Source: Piper betle (lineage: Eukaryota > Streptophyta > Magnoliopsida > Piperales > Piperaceae). Taken from it: a stretch of DNA of 64,000 nucleotides. A model generated the notes under the pieces. That model made no database searches. It saw only the letters and a program-made list of their open reading frames with translations, and was not told where the DNA came from. The stretch is taken from NCBI GenBank assembly GCA_033002965.1, contig JAURVB010013526.1:1-64000 (forward strand), in the 5' to 3' direction. The position numbers and the translations under genes were made by a program. This document shows positions 12,503 to 24,633 of this stretch, piece by piece (the stretch's first letter is position 1; every line of letters starts with the position of its first letter).

Positions 12503-12700
12503 TTAACGATCAATGACAAGAGAATAGATGGGGTCGCTAGGACGATTGCTCTCTATTGAGAGTGTCTTCCAGACTGCGGAAAATTTAGAGAGAAGACCCA
12601 TATTAGAGCACAGCTCAGATCGGATATCTTCAACTAGAGGAGACAGAAAGGAAGCCAGGTACCGATCAAGAGAAGAGAAGAACTTTGGAATCTCTTTCAC
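12503..12700 (-). pseudogene. Exon fragment of a SEN1/UPF1-like helicase N-terminus
   Basis: The exon begins after a good acceptor (tgcag at 12701-12705 read on the minus strand) and reads VKEIPKFFSSLDRYLASFLS followed by PLVEDIRSELCSN. This resembles the N-terminal region of plant SEN1-like P-loop helicases (pattern 'K.IPxTFxSxxxYxxSFxxPLxEETRxEL'). The frame stops at 12503, three bases before the Copia LTR. A possible upstream exon piece (KEEKGSQRLL) can be read at about 13140-13190. No helicase motor motifs are present in the window. Assignment is from memory of the family and moderate. Confidence 0.5.
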
Positions 12701-13199
12701 CTGCAGCAGATATATGCAAGTATAAGTGTGCGTCCTGTAATGGTTGTAATGCATGGACAAGAAGAAAATGCGAAGCATGCAATGGCGAATACTTTCATAC
12801 TTGATCTTTGTACAACTTGTCGTTAAGAATATGAGCAAGCTCCCAAGAGCAGACCAAATCTAATAGTCCTTTACGCTACCAAGTAGCCATTCTCTCATGT
12901 TGGCCTCTAGCTCTCCAACCTTGAAGCTGTGAGCTTTTCAGTTATCTGAAAGAAACTGACTCGGTTGTCATGCTATACAGATATACGCAGAAATAGTTAA
13001 ATACAGGGAGGAGCACCAAGATAGATAGTCCATAGTAAGCAAAGAAGCATGCATGGTGGTGACAACACTGGTAAGAGAGCACAGAGAACGAAGCGCCATA
13101 GGAAAATAAGAAGACGAAGAGGCAAGCATAAGCATTGATCAAAAGTCGTTGACTCCCTTTCTCTTCCTTTACTGGTTGCTGTTCCCGAAGAGAAAATTT

Positions 13200-13985
13200 A
13201 AGGTTTAGAACATGGTTCTAAAAGAAAGCGTCAGATTTAAATGGAAGATTATATTTTTTAAAAATATATAAATTATTTATTATAAAAATCGATTTATTAA
13301 TCGGCCGATTTGAGCTGATTTAGGAGGACAACCGGGGATGGGGCCGGTAATAGGGAGAGAGAATTAGGGAAAAAAATGATCGTTGATATTTTTGTAATTA
13401 AAATTTTACTCAATCTTGATTCGAATAAAAAATAATAATTAATTTTAAATAATTTTAAAAAAATTTAAAAATTTTTAAAAAAATACTACAAAATATAATA
13501 TAAATCGTAATATTAAAATAACATATTTTATAATTAATAATTTACTGATTTTGACAAATTTAATTAAACTAATTTTTTTTAATTTTTTGATAAATTAATC
13601 CAATTTAATAACTCTATTCCGATCCGATTCACTTATCTGATTTTAATGATTTTAATTTTTACAACTAGTATAGAGGAGGGTGGTCATCGGTAAGTTGGGT
13701 GCTTCTGAGTGCTTCTGAGTTCTGACCATTTTCCAATCTCCCCGCACAAAACTAGCCAACCAAATTAATCAAATCATACATACTACTACACCAAGGAAAT
13801 GTATGTAAATGGAACTTTGACGCGCAATAATACATACAAAAGTCCAGAGATTTTGTACCAGGGCCTAGTATCATGCTTCTGTTACTTAGAATTGAATTTT
13901 TGGGCTTGGCTGAACGTGAACATCTCCCCTAATCTAAAATGCTCACTTACCGACCAAAGTGTTACTTAATCAACACAGTTAGTAT
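13200..13985. other. AT-rich spacer, no gene seen
   Basis: Largely A+T with poly-A/T runs. It lies between the helicase fragment and the 3' end of DJ-1D. I see no domain or RNA gene in it. Confidence 0.6.
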
Positions 13986-13992
13986 GACATAA

Positions 13993-16900
13993 CTAAGGCG
14001 CTCCATAGGGTACATGAAATAGCAACAGTCGCCGTGAACCAAATATGCAACACTGAGCAGCTTCACAAAACTGCAGCTTATTTTCCAGATCCATGAACAT
14101 GATGCATACGCACATTATGGTTCTGTGAGTCATCCCAGTACAGATCAAGTGACTTTGGGGAAAAAAACATAGTACAAGGTGAGTCGTTGCGTTTCTCAGA
14201 AGGACACTTAGAATACCAAGCAAGGCCATGAACTGGGCTACAAACTCTGGGTGTCCTGGCCAGGCTGCTCCAGTGACCAGATTACCGTCAGTGAAACAAC
14301 GATGAATCGGATCTGGCTCCAACCATGTTCCTCCACCCAGTACCACATTAAGCTTTACTGCCGGATAAGCGGTACATTTCCTTCCCTAAGCAACAAAATC
14401 AGAATTCGTAATGTCAAATGTCCTTTATTCAATCAGGAGATACCTTGAAGTAATCTGAGTATCTGGACTAAGTTACAAAACCCCTAAAAAAAGCATTTGT
14501 GATGTTTTTAAGAGCAACTGACATGGCATTAGAATTGTATAGTCTTAAGCAAATAGAGTGTTTACACTTGAATCCTTGTTGCAAGGAGTTGTGGAAGGAA
14601 TAAGTTTTGGTTGGGAACCTTGAATGTTACCTTGAGAACTCCAGCAGCAGAGAGAATCTGTTGTCCATGGCAAATGGATGCCACTGGCTTTTTGCCTCCA
14701 TAAATCCTCTCACTAAAGCAAGAAGCTCCTCATTCAGAGCAAGGTATTCTGGGGCTCGACCACCAGGAATAACTAGCCCATCATAACTGGATGCTTCCAA
14801 ATCTTTGAAATTTGCGTTAAGTGTAAAATCATGCCCAGGCTTTTCGCTATATGTTTGATCACCTTCAAAGTCATGGATAGCAGTCGCACACTTTTCACCT
14901 ATCGCCTTTCCTGGGCATGCAGCATGAACTTGGCAGCCAAGAGCTTCAAGAGACTGAAATGGAACCTTCACCTCATAATCCTCCATAAAATCCTGCATGG
15001 AAAGAGTTATATAAAATATATTTTAAAATGAAGTTGACAAAAGATGTAGCAATCTTCAAATGTAAGGAGGACAATCTTTTCAGGCCAGCTTGAGTACAAT
15101 GTCCTGACCCTAGCCTGGGATAAGGCGGAAGGAGGAGAAGAAGAAGCTTAAGCACAATTTCGCAGAAACATAGGACATGAGTGTACGTTCATTTACTTAC
15201 CCCACATAGAAAAAGGACTTTCTTGTCTGCGCCAATTATGGAGCCACCCAATGCATTAACAAAAAGCCGAATAAAAAGGGGGTGTCCTTCATAAGTAGCT
15301 CCAGTTATGAGGTTACCATCAGCAAAACAGTCAGCCAAGGTGTCTGGCTCTACCCAAATTGCCCCAGCAGCAGTCAATACAGGCTTCACTGCAGGAAATG
15401 CAGTACATTTTCGACCTTGAACTACACCTGCAGCAGCTAGAATCAATTGGCCATGGCAGATGGAAGCAACGGGGCGCCCCGATTTAACAAAATCAGCAAC
15501 CAATTTGACAACTGAATCATTCATTGCAAGGTACTCTGGTGCCCTCCCTCCCGGAATAATTAAGCCATCATACTTGCTTGCATCAATGTCATCAAATGTA
15601 GCATTCAAAGCAAAATTGTGACCTCGAGACTCAGTAGCGGTCTGCACCCATTTCAATAGTGCCATTTAACAGTAAATATTTACCACTATCATTTTTTGCT
15701 CGTGCAACAATGCAATATATTTGCTTGCAGTTTTGTATCATGTTCCTCAAAATAACACTAAGCAATAAGCACAAAAATATGCAAATATAAACAGAACCAG
15801 AACCTGTAGTGACAAAGAAACTTTGCTCAAACCTGTTAAGTATTCACGCATGTGCAACCCTGTGATTCACAAAAGGCCTAAAAGGTTTAATTTAGTAGTT
15901 TTTGTTCACCTCCTCTGCATACCAAATATCTTTTTTGGAAGATTTTTCTTTATGATGCAAGTGTATTTTTGTGCTAAAAACACAAGCGTAAGTATCATCA
16001 TGTGCTTTTTTGTGTAACTTCCACTATTTTTTCAAGGCTTTTATAACTTCAACTTTAGGTTACAATCAAACAGGTCATCATATTATACACAATAGAATAA
16101 GCGAATTGGAATTGTGTTACTTGATGCAAAGCAACACATGCAAAAATTTTGATTGAAAAATTTTCAGTATGTCCTGACTGTAGATAGCCAGTGAAATCTT
16201 CTCATGTTTAAGATTATGGCGTCAATAAAAATAATTCACACTTTAGCAGGACTTGAAAGAGATCAAGAAACCACAATAAATTCAGTTCACTTAGCAGCTA
16301 TTCATACCAGAAGACAGCTTGAGCTTGGGCCGTTCATCACTCAATTAAGGTCAATTTCGTCATAAATTCAACTCGCTAAAAAACCCTATTCAAAATCGGA
16401 CTCTAAATCAAAGGACGAAGTGAGCTTGAACTCATGTATGACCAAAGCCACTTGATTCAAAGCTCATTATTTTTAAAAGATCATTAGATTTTAGACACAT
16501 GAATTAGATTTCCTTTGTGAAATACCTGCAGCTAAAATGATAATAGTAGCAATACTTTATAACAGTGTAAGCTAAGAATACAAGGTTCTAAGGTGCTACT
16601 ATATTATTTTATCAAACCGAGATATAATTAATACAGATTAAGCTAAGAATACAGTGTGATAATTGTGAAATAAATACAGATTAAGCTGGCTAGAGCTTGA
16701 CAAGATCTCAAATTACCAATACCTGACAAACAAACATGACTTGAGCCAGTTAATCAGACTTCTCACATCAATTCCATTCTCATTACATGATTTTAAATTT
16801 TAATGTATCACTGCCTCATTTTACCCATTGACTAACTGAGATATGTCAAGGCATAAAATGAAGTTTTTGCGGGAATTGCGAATTGTACTAAAAGGGAATA

Positions 16901-17617
16901 AGTACAGATTATGCTAGAGACATCTTGACTAGTTCTCCAATTACCAATAGGTAACGGACAAGACAGCTTAAGCCAATTATCCAGAATCTCACATCAATTC
17001 CATTCTCATTACAAGGTTCAAAAGTAATACTGTTTCATTTTATCCATTGACAAACTGAGATATGTTAAGACATAAAATGAAGTTTTTGAGTGAATTGTGA
17101 ATTGTACTAAAGGGAATAATTAAGCTACACAAAGCTTGACTAGATCGCCAATTACCAATAGCTTGAACCAAATACTTTATCCAGACAACTGACATCAATT
17201 CCATCCTCAATTGTTACAAATTTCACAACATTGACACACAAAAAAAGATACAAAAACATCAAAAAGAAAAAGGAAGGGAGTAAGACAGAGGCGATGGCCG
17301 TACATACCTGATAGACGGACAACTGGTGGACGGCGGTGCAGCACACCTCGCCAGCCTTCTTCCCGGGGCAGACGGCATCGACAGACACTCCAAAAGCTTG
17401 AAGCGCTTGAAATGGTACCATCGCCTGACCATAAAACAAACCAAATCCGGAACAACCATACTCAGTTGTCGGTACCAATATACATCATCGTTATATATAG
17501 CTAGAAACCATGAACGAGCTAGCAAGAAACGAAGAAAAGGAGGGATCTTTAGAATCGGCCCACCTCGTAGTCTTCCATGTAGTCGCCGCAGATCAACAGG
17601 ACGGACTTCTTCGCCAT
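13993..17617 (-). CDS. DJ1D: DJ-1 family protein D (tandem PfpI/DJ-1 domains), five exons with two frameshifts
   Basis: Matches plant DJ-1D, a protein with two fused DJ-1/PfpI domains tied to glyoxalase III or deglycase activity on methylglyoxal adducts. Exons: 17564-17617 ([18 protein letters not shown]), 17308-17424, 15201-15641, 14631-14992, and 14385 down to the end. All junctions are GT-AG and phase 0. The first domain is complete, with [11 protein letters not shown] and the nucleophile motif [14 protein letters not shown]. In exon 4 the run of T at 14689-14693 is one base short of the expected reading ([12 protein letters not shown]), which removes the second nucleophile cysteine from frame. 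Exon length 362 fits 363 minus 1. In exon 5 one extra base near 14210 changes the usual ending GIQVSF-stop, so the original stop (14196-14198) is bypassed and the frame runs to 13993. Either a recent pseudogene or assembly errors; the rest is well conserved. Confidence 0.9.
16676..17225. repeat. Tandem ~210-230-bp repeat in DJ-1D intron 2
   Basis: About 2.5 copies, anchored by 'aattaccaat' at 16711, 16939 and 17150, each followed by 'cacatcaattccat' and 'aactgagatatgt' type blocks. It lies wholly in the long second intron. Confidence 0.8.
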
Positions 17618-17699
17618 CTCCTTCCTCTCCCTCGGTCACTCCACCTCTTCACTTCTCTGCACGCATACACCGGTCAGGTGACTGGTGACTGGTGAGGCT

Positions 17700-17835
17700 T
17701 AGCCTTTTTTATGGTTGTTATTCATTTATATGCTTTTTTGTCTTCTCAAAGCAATACTTATATTATTATTATTATCTTTCCGATGACGACCATATTCATG
17801 TTGAAAATTATAATTTGACAAAAAAAATTTCGGTA

Positions 17836-17870
<35 letters not shown>

Positions 17871-20800
17871 GTTTGTAAGATTAATTAAGATTTTCATTTG
17901 TAGCAAATCGGGATCGAGGTTAGGTGGTAATTAATTTGATAAAATAAATAAAGTTTATAACAAAATAATAGTTTATTTTTTTAGCTAATAATTGTGTTTA
18001 TAATTTTAAAACTATTATTTTACTCAAAAAATTTTCGAGTCAACTTGATTGTGCAGCTTGCTTGGTAAGTCAACTCCATTGTGATTTATATATTAACTAA
18101 TTTAATAATCGATTCTCTAATGCATGTCAGAAAATTTATCAAATTTTGTTTTTTTATAATTAAATCAATATTTTTAAGTAAAATAAATCTTATATTTATC
18201 TCTTTTAATTATCAAACAAGTAATATATACTGATTTCATATAATTTTTTTTAAATAGTTAAAAACTTAAATTAAATGACTCCAACTCAGTTTAGAGTCGA
18301 TTCTAAATTAATTTTGCTATATAACATGTCAAATCATGTTCGAATTTCAAGTTTTTAAATTATGGTGAGTCAAATTTGGGTCAAATTTAAGAATTGTGGA
18401 AGTCTATATGAACTTTTAATTAATCAATTAGAATGTAAAAGTCATGGAGAGTTGAGATAATTATTTTTGTAATAAGTACTAATAAAATTATGTTTGGCTT
18501 TCGTAACTACCTCTAAATCTCTAAAACTTATCAAAAAAACATCTTAAAAATAATCATTAGCCTGAAAAATATTTATTAATAGTTTTATTTTATTTTTAAG
18601 GTCAAAATTATTGATTTTTTTGTTTATTAGTATGATACAAATAGATTTATCATGGCAACGTAATTCAGAGTGTAGTTTGAAGGTACTTTCATTTTTTCCT
18701 TGATAAATTGTTCTATTTAAAAAAAAAAGCAAATGCGGTCAAATGCTCTTTTATTCTATTTTAGTGAAAGTGATAAAGTTGACTTGAAGTTCATTTTACG
18801 CAATACTTTTAATTGTACGCATCATGCGTAGATAAAAATAGTGTTAATCATGTATGGGGATAAAATGGAAGCAAATGCGTGAGCACTTGGGAATAAAAAA
18901 TGTTCACACCCCTCAAAAAATGTTATTGTTATATTTGAGCTGCCCATGTTCCAAACAAAATAAATAAATACATGTTCAGAGATTCTTTGTATTTTTTTTG
19001 AACCTCATGTATGTGCTAACTGCTGAGATTGGGATCGTTACTAAACATGCACCGAAGGGAGATGAAGGTGTTGGTTTTTGGTGTTTATAAAACCAGCGCC
19101 GAGGCTTGGCTTATTGATATGGCTTCACGCCTACGCGCGTCATGGGTCGCCCCCCATTTAAGTTGTTGGCGTGCCTTTTGAACCTATTTCTTCCTTGCCT
19201 ATGATTTTTTTTATGAATTTTTATATTTTTTTTAATTTTTAATGGGAGTTTAAGTTTGATCCCACCGTGTGACAAGAGATTAAAGATTTTTCTTATTACT
19301 ACACTCTAAAAAAATAACTTTAGTGTAGAGGATGATAATCTTCTACCGAAGAAAGCACTACGACGTGCCTTAAATTCTACACTAATAAATTATTTGTGCA
19401 GGTTGTTTTCGGGGTTATTTTTTCAATGAGTCGTGCAAATTTCAACCTCTATGTGTTTTATTTCCCTACAATTTCAATAAAAGATCACCGTGTTAAATGT
19501 GTTTTCTTTGCTTGGATTAAATTATTTTATTTTTAATGATTTTGAAGAGAATAATCATTAATTTGAGAATTTAATAAAACACCCAAATTTAGAGAAATTT
19601 TGTTTATTTTAATAAATAAATTTTAAAAATTCAAGTCAACAGGTAAATGATTGTATGACTTGGAGTTTGATAATTTGAATTATTTGGGAGAAATTTTTTT
19701 TGTAGATGTATTTTATAAGAAGAATATTGATTGAAAATTTTTAATTCAAGACGATGATCAAAGATTTTGGATTTGTTAAGCACGTAATTTGATATGATTG
19801 TGGCGTAAAAATACTTCATAAACTATTTTCTTATGTGTGGAAAAACATGTTTATGTAATGAATTTTCACTCTCTTCAAATAATTTTATTTTCTCAATTTT
19901 CTAAATTATGAGAGAGAGATACCCTTAATATTAAAGATTTGGTGGGGTGACTAAAGATTGAGAAAAGTAAGAGATTTAAACACTAAAGTAATTTTTGGCA
20001 GGGTATATAATAAATACTTCTTGTATGATAATAACAAAGATGGATAATTATACGAAAACAACATGAGGTAAAAAATTTAAAGATCATGAGTGTTGTTATA
20101 AGTGTAGATATATATTACTTTGCGATAAAATTTCAGATTTTATGAGAATATAATCAAAGAAATTTTTGGAGACAAAGTTAATACAGCTCTACAAAAAATC
20201 AATAATGAATTTGTAAAATTTGGCCCATTGAGTGTGTGTTTTTAGGATCGATTTGACTTTTGGTTCAACTCGATGGATGTGCAGTCAATCTGGTCTAATC
20301 AAGTTAGTGCTAAATGAGTCTTTGTGTGCTGTTGCAGACTTTGTTGTTGAGTATTGTCCAGTCGGCCCCAATTACCAAGTTGTGATCTTGTTGTGGTTCT
20401 AAATATTTTAGTTGACTTAGGGTCACGTATGGCGTTAGTGTCGTATCACATGCATCATTGGCATACCTCTAACTCTAGTAGTGTTTAGAAATTATCTCGT
20501 CTATTTTCTTTTCTTTTCCCTTCCTCCCCTTTTTTTCTTTCCCTCTTTTCTCCTTGTCACAGCAAAGTGCTGGCCACAAAGACGCCTCTCAGCACCTTTA
20601 TGCCCTTGCACGTTGCGGTTGTACATTGCGTGAGTACATCCCATCAAGGGCTGCAAAGGCACTCCTAGGGTGCCTTGGCACTAGCATCGAGTAGGGTTCT
20701 TTTAAAACCCTAACCACCCCTTTTTTCTCCTCTCCTCTTCTCCCCCTTCCTCCTTTTCTACCACTTCACCCATCTTTTTCCTTTCCCCTTGTTTTTTCCT

Positions 20801-22080
20801 TCCTTTCTCTTCCTTTTTCCTCCCCTTTCTTCCTACTTCTCTTCCTCTTCCTCGGATACACTTTTCATTCCTTTTTTTTTATTGTTTTACATGATTTACA
20901 TTATTGCATATAGATTCTTTCTAGATCATGTAGTTCCTATTATTTTGATCATTTTGATATAATATTTAATATATTTTGCATGTTAGATCATTGTAAAAAT
21001 TTAATTTTTATATAAAGTTTGTATATTTATTGATATTTGGATTGTATTTGTGCGTTTGTTGATTATGTGTGGTAAAATGGGATCTAAATTACCTAATCAA
21101 AGCAGTAACAATAAAAAGATTTGAATTTTATAAATTTGGGTCGGGTTCAAGTCATCTCGAATCGCACCCAAAATGCTAATTAATTAAGTAACTTAATAAT
21201 ATTTTTCATGCAAGTTTGATTATAAAATGAACTCACCATATGATCTTAATTAAATTCATAATGAAATTAATTTAACAAATAATAAAAGATTTAATTAATA
21301 AAAATCATTATCTCTATAGTTGGGTTTGGTGATTACGACATCTCAATCGTTTCGTAAAAGCCAACCGAATCCGTTTGATTTGACATATTTAAGTTTTAGA
21401 TCTTAATTTGCCTTCGCGGTCTAACCTTTGGGTTACCAACTAATTTACTAGTTCGATCAAATTATTTTAATAATAATTAAGATATTACTTTACTCTTTAG
21501 TGTGTTAGGATATCTCCTGCTTAGGTGTTTAGATCACCGACATACTAACATCTTTTGGTATCTCAATTATGTGAGTTTAAACGCTATTAATGTTCCTAAT
21601 ATTGACATTACACTTACGATTTCAACACATGATTTATTAACTTATGTAGTTTGTCTCACAATAGCAAAATTCAAGTATAAACACGATCAAATTGGTTGTG
21701 CTATTTAATCTTGTTCATACATCCTTACTTGATTTAGGACTGTCAATGCATTGAATGCATTCATCATATAGGGTCATGTAGTTGTCCACATCATTAGGCC
21801 ACTTGAAGTTGAGCTTGTCATGGTCACACAAGGAGCTTTTCTCACATCGGTTAAGATTCGTTTCTACTTGATCTTCTATTTGGCTTACATAATTTGATTT
21901 ATATCGTAAAATATAGCTAATGGCGTTTTATTTGATCTCAATATCTATGGGTCATTTAATCGATCTTACGGTTTAATAAAACCTTAAAAATGAGATCCTT
22001 TGATGAGATTCCTAAAACTATAAGATCTAACTTAAAGTCTTACTTTAGCACTATCCAAATTGTCCATGCCCAAAAATTAT
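17700..22080. other. AT-rich intergenic DNA, no gene seen
   Basis: Mostly A+T with an (AAT)n microsatellite at about 17845-17870 and poly-A/T runs. A short GC-richer island at about 19060-19210 and a pyrimidine-rich stretch at 20490-20880 interrupt it. I find no protein domain, tRNA or structural RNA. The short ORFs here look random. Confidence 0.6.
20490..20880. repeat. Polypyrimidine-rich stretch
   Basis: Two long C/T-rich tracts (about 20495-20560 and 20715-20880) made of irregular ttcctcctt-type runs, separated by a mixed block with 'gtgccttggcac'. No coding or known element is recognised. Confidence 0.65.
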
Positions 22081-22109
22081 GTGTATTATATTTTTTAAGA
22101 TTTTGACTT

Positions 22110-23041
22110 ACATATGCTTGACATCATCGAGGGGCTTTATCCGCACCACCACACTCAATTGGTGGTATCAACTTACTATCTATGGGAGAGGACATGAGAT
22201 CCACCTCAACCCATTCACCCGACAACAAATCGAGCTGCCTTCGGGGCTTTCCTTCCTAGACTTTGGTCGCGGGGACACGAACGAGCAGCTGCATGGATCA
22301 ATGGCCTCAATGCAAGAGTTGCGTGACAGATTCATAGACAAGGCAGGAATAGTAGGAAGCCCATGCAGCGCCGGCGGTTGCATGGTGGCCGTCATTGTTC
22401 ACCCCGTCAATGGCACGAAGGTGGTTGTCGCTAGGCCCGGCCTCGACAAATCGTTGACGGTGTCGAGTGCGAGCGTTCGATAATTACCGAGGTCATACAC
22501 CACAAGGGTCTCTTGTATGACATCTCCTACGGTTTTGTCTATCATCTCAAAGTTTGGGACATGGGCAACAATGGTAATGGCTCGCTCCAAGACATGAAGA
22601 CGGTTCAAATATCAAGGCCATCCCCTTATCCCATGCTCCACACCGTTTATTTTTATTTGGTGGAAGTTTTGGGTGAACTTGATGGGGTGGGAAGGATGCA
22701 TGACTACACCGACGACAGTCGCGCTGCAGCCTATTACACAAGTAGGGTGTATTGTATGTGTACAATATGGATAATAGGAGATCGGCGGGTGTGAAGCATT
22801 TGGGTGACTGCTGCTTGTTCTTGGGTGGCAATACGTCAACATTTCTCTCCCCTTTTCGTTTGGCTTCCGAAAGAACTGCAACTATTTCACAGATAATAAC
22901 TTCCAAGGTGGATATGGCATGGGTGTTTACAACCTGGATAATGATAAACATCTCCCCTTCGACCATGGGAAATTATTGATCAATACATTTTCGCCGCCAA
23001 TCTGGTCGACACTCAATCCAAGGAGGAGTAGGATCAAATAG
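22110..23041 (+). pseudogene. KIB1-4 / DUF295 beta-propeller (F-box-associated) gene relic
   Basis: Readable pieces in three frames resemble the plant KIB1-4 beta-propeller domain: GHEIHLNPFTRQQIELPSG, FIDKAGIVGSPC, then after a frameshift near 22450 IITEVIHHKGLLYDISYG, KVWDMGN and YFYLVEVLGEL. After further shifts come LGDCCLFLGGNTS and, from about 22880, NYFTDNNFQGGYGMGVYNLD to a stop at 23039-23041. At least three frameshifts break it, and no F-box or start is seen upstream. In intact relatives this domain is the C-terminal part of an F-box protein of about 350-400 residues. Confidence 0.8.
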
Positions 23042-23151
23042 TGAATTTTATATTGAGTTTTAATAGTAGTTGACATTGATAGATATGATAATATTAAGGT
23101 ACTTCAAACAATTTTTCATCTATATAAGGTTTTTTGTTCGTTTGTACTTAG

Positions 23152-23408
23152 TAGGGTTACTAATTGAGCAAGCCAGCTCGTGAGCATTTAGCGTTCGGCT
23201 CGGCTTAACTCGATTCGAAACTCGACATTTAAATGTTCGATTCGAAATCGAATCTTACGAGCCGAGCTTGAGCAAGGTCATGTTCGACTCGACTCGACTT
23301 GGTTGATAACTCGAACTCGACTCGTAGTTCGACAAAAACTCGACTCGATAAAATAATATAATAATATAGTCTTTATATTATATTATATTATATTATATTT
23401 ATTTATTT

Positions 23409-23440
<32 letters not shown>

Positions 23441-23757
23441 GAAATATAATAACAAAGAAGCAAGATAGTTGAGATGGTAAGTATTCACCTTGATGACTTC
23501 AAGGTTGTGGGTTCAAACCACAAGTGACCTCATTTAACTTTGTAAGTCGAGGTACTCTTGACTTTTAATCGAGCTCGAACACATAAAAGATATTAGAGTC
23601 GAACTCGGGCATGTATGTCCAAAACTCGTTCGATCTCAAGTCGAGTTCGAACGAGTTTCGAACTATTCAAGCCGAGTTCGAACGACGTGTTCGAGCTATG
23701 GCTCGCTCGAACATCAATTAGCATCCCTAGGGCTCGCTCGCTCAATTAGCACCCCTA
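23152..23757. mobile_element. hAT-type MITE with 8-bp TSD
   Basis: Terminal inverted repeats TAGGGTTACTAATTGAGC (left) and, read inwards from the right, TAGGGGTGCTAATTGAGC. The 8-bp TSD GTACTTAG lies at 23144-23151 and 23758-23765, the hallmark of hAT transposition. The interior is rich in ctcgactcg-like inverted motifs and an AT microsatellite (about 23375-23440). The right terminus is partly duplicated (gcatccctag then gcacccctag). No coding capacity. Confidence 0.9.
23461..23525 (+). repeat. tRNA-like pol III box pair (possible SINE piece) inside the MITE
   Basis: A-box-like tagttgagatggtaag (23466-23481) and B-box-like ggttcaaacca (23510-23520) have roughly tRNA-like spacing. They may be a nested SINE remnant or a chance match. 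No poly-A tail or TSD was confirmed. Confidence 0.35.
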
Positions 23758-23844
23758 GTACTTAGCAGCTTTAATTTTCAACGAGAACTTAAAGTCAAGT
23801 TGGACTTAATTCATTTGTAAATTCATTATACATGTTCAAGTCGG

Positions 23845-23950
23845 TTATGCATCTACTTAACGTCAATTCCAACTATGAAGAAAGTGGTATCAGTACGCGT
23901 TATGCATCTACTTAACCTAATCCCAACTAGAAGAAAGTGGTATAGTACCT
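23845..23950 (+). repeat. Short tandem duplication (~50 bp)
   Basis: The stretch 'gttatgcatctacttaac...gaagaaagtggta' occurs twice in direct succession. It sits in the spacer between the MITE and the next repeat. Confidence 0.75.
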
Positions 23951-24633
23951 TCATTTCTGTTTAGTTTCCCAAAGCATATGCAAGAACCTAAATCGTTCTA
24001 CTTTGTAAAACGAAAAGGTTCAAGTATGTTGTAAGATAAAATATATAGCAATAGTTAGGACTAGAAATTAATAACAAATATTTTTAGCTAATTAGCCTCT
24101 CCTAATCATAGTTTTAAAACTCTTTTCTGAATTTGAAAAAACTCCTTGAATCAGACTCCACTCAATGGCTTCCCAAGTCAAATTCTACGAATAACTCCAT
24201 GTATACCACCTGTAATGGCCCGCCCGAACCAGACCAGGTGTTACTTATAAATATAGTTAATATAAATGTAGCATTCTAGAACATAAATTGAAATACAGCA
24301 AATAAGTCTCATAACATATAATATAAATCATAACAATAAATCATGTTCTCAAAAATATAAAATAACTGTCCCACAGTCTCGGACCGTTTCTCATAGCCAC
24401 ATTTATAACACAAGAGAATAATAAGGATGTCCAATTTTTTTATTATCGATTCACCATACCTAAGTTGGTAAAAGAACCACCAACTACACTTCTATTCTTC
24501 AGTCCACAGCTACTCACCTGTGGAGGCAATTACGCGTTAGTGATAAAACCACTAAGCGGCATAATTAAATGAAACAAGTCAATATAATCCCTATTATCAT
24601 TTCACCCGTTTTTTATTATCGTTTCACAAGTCT

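Noticed and set aside
23461..23525. A functional tRNA gene
   Set aside because: Only box-like motifs; no cloverleaf or acceptor stem pairing could be supported.
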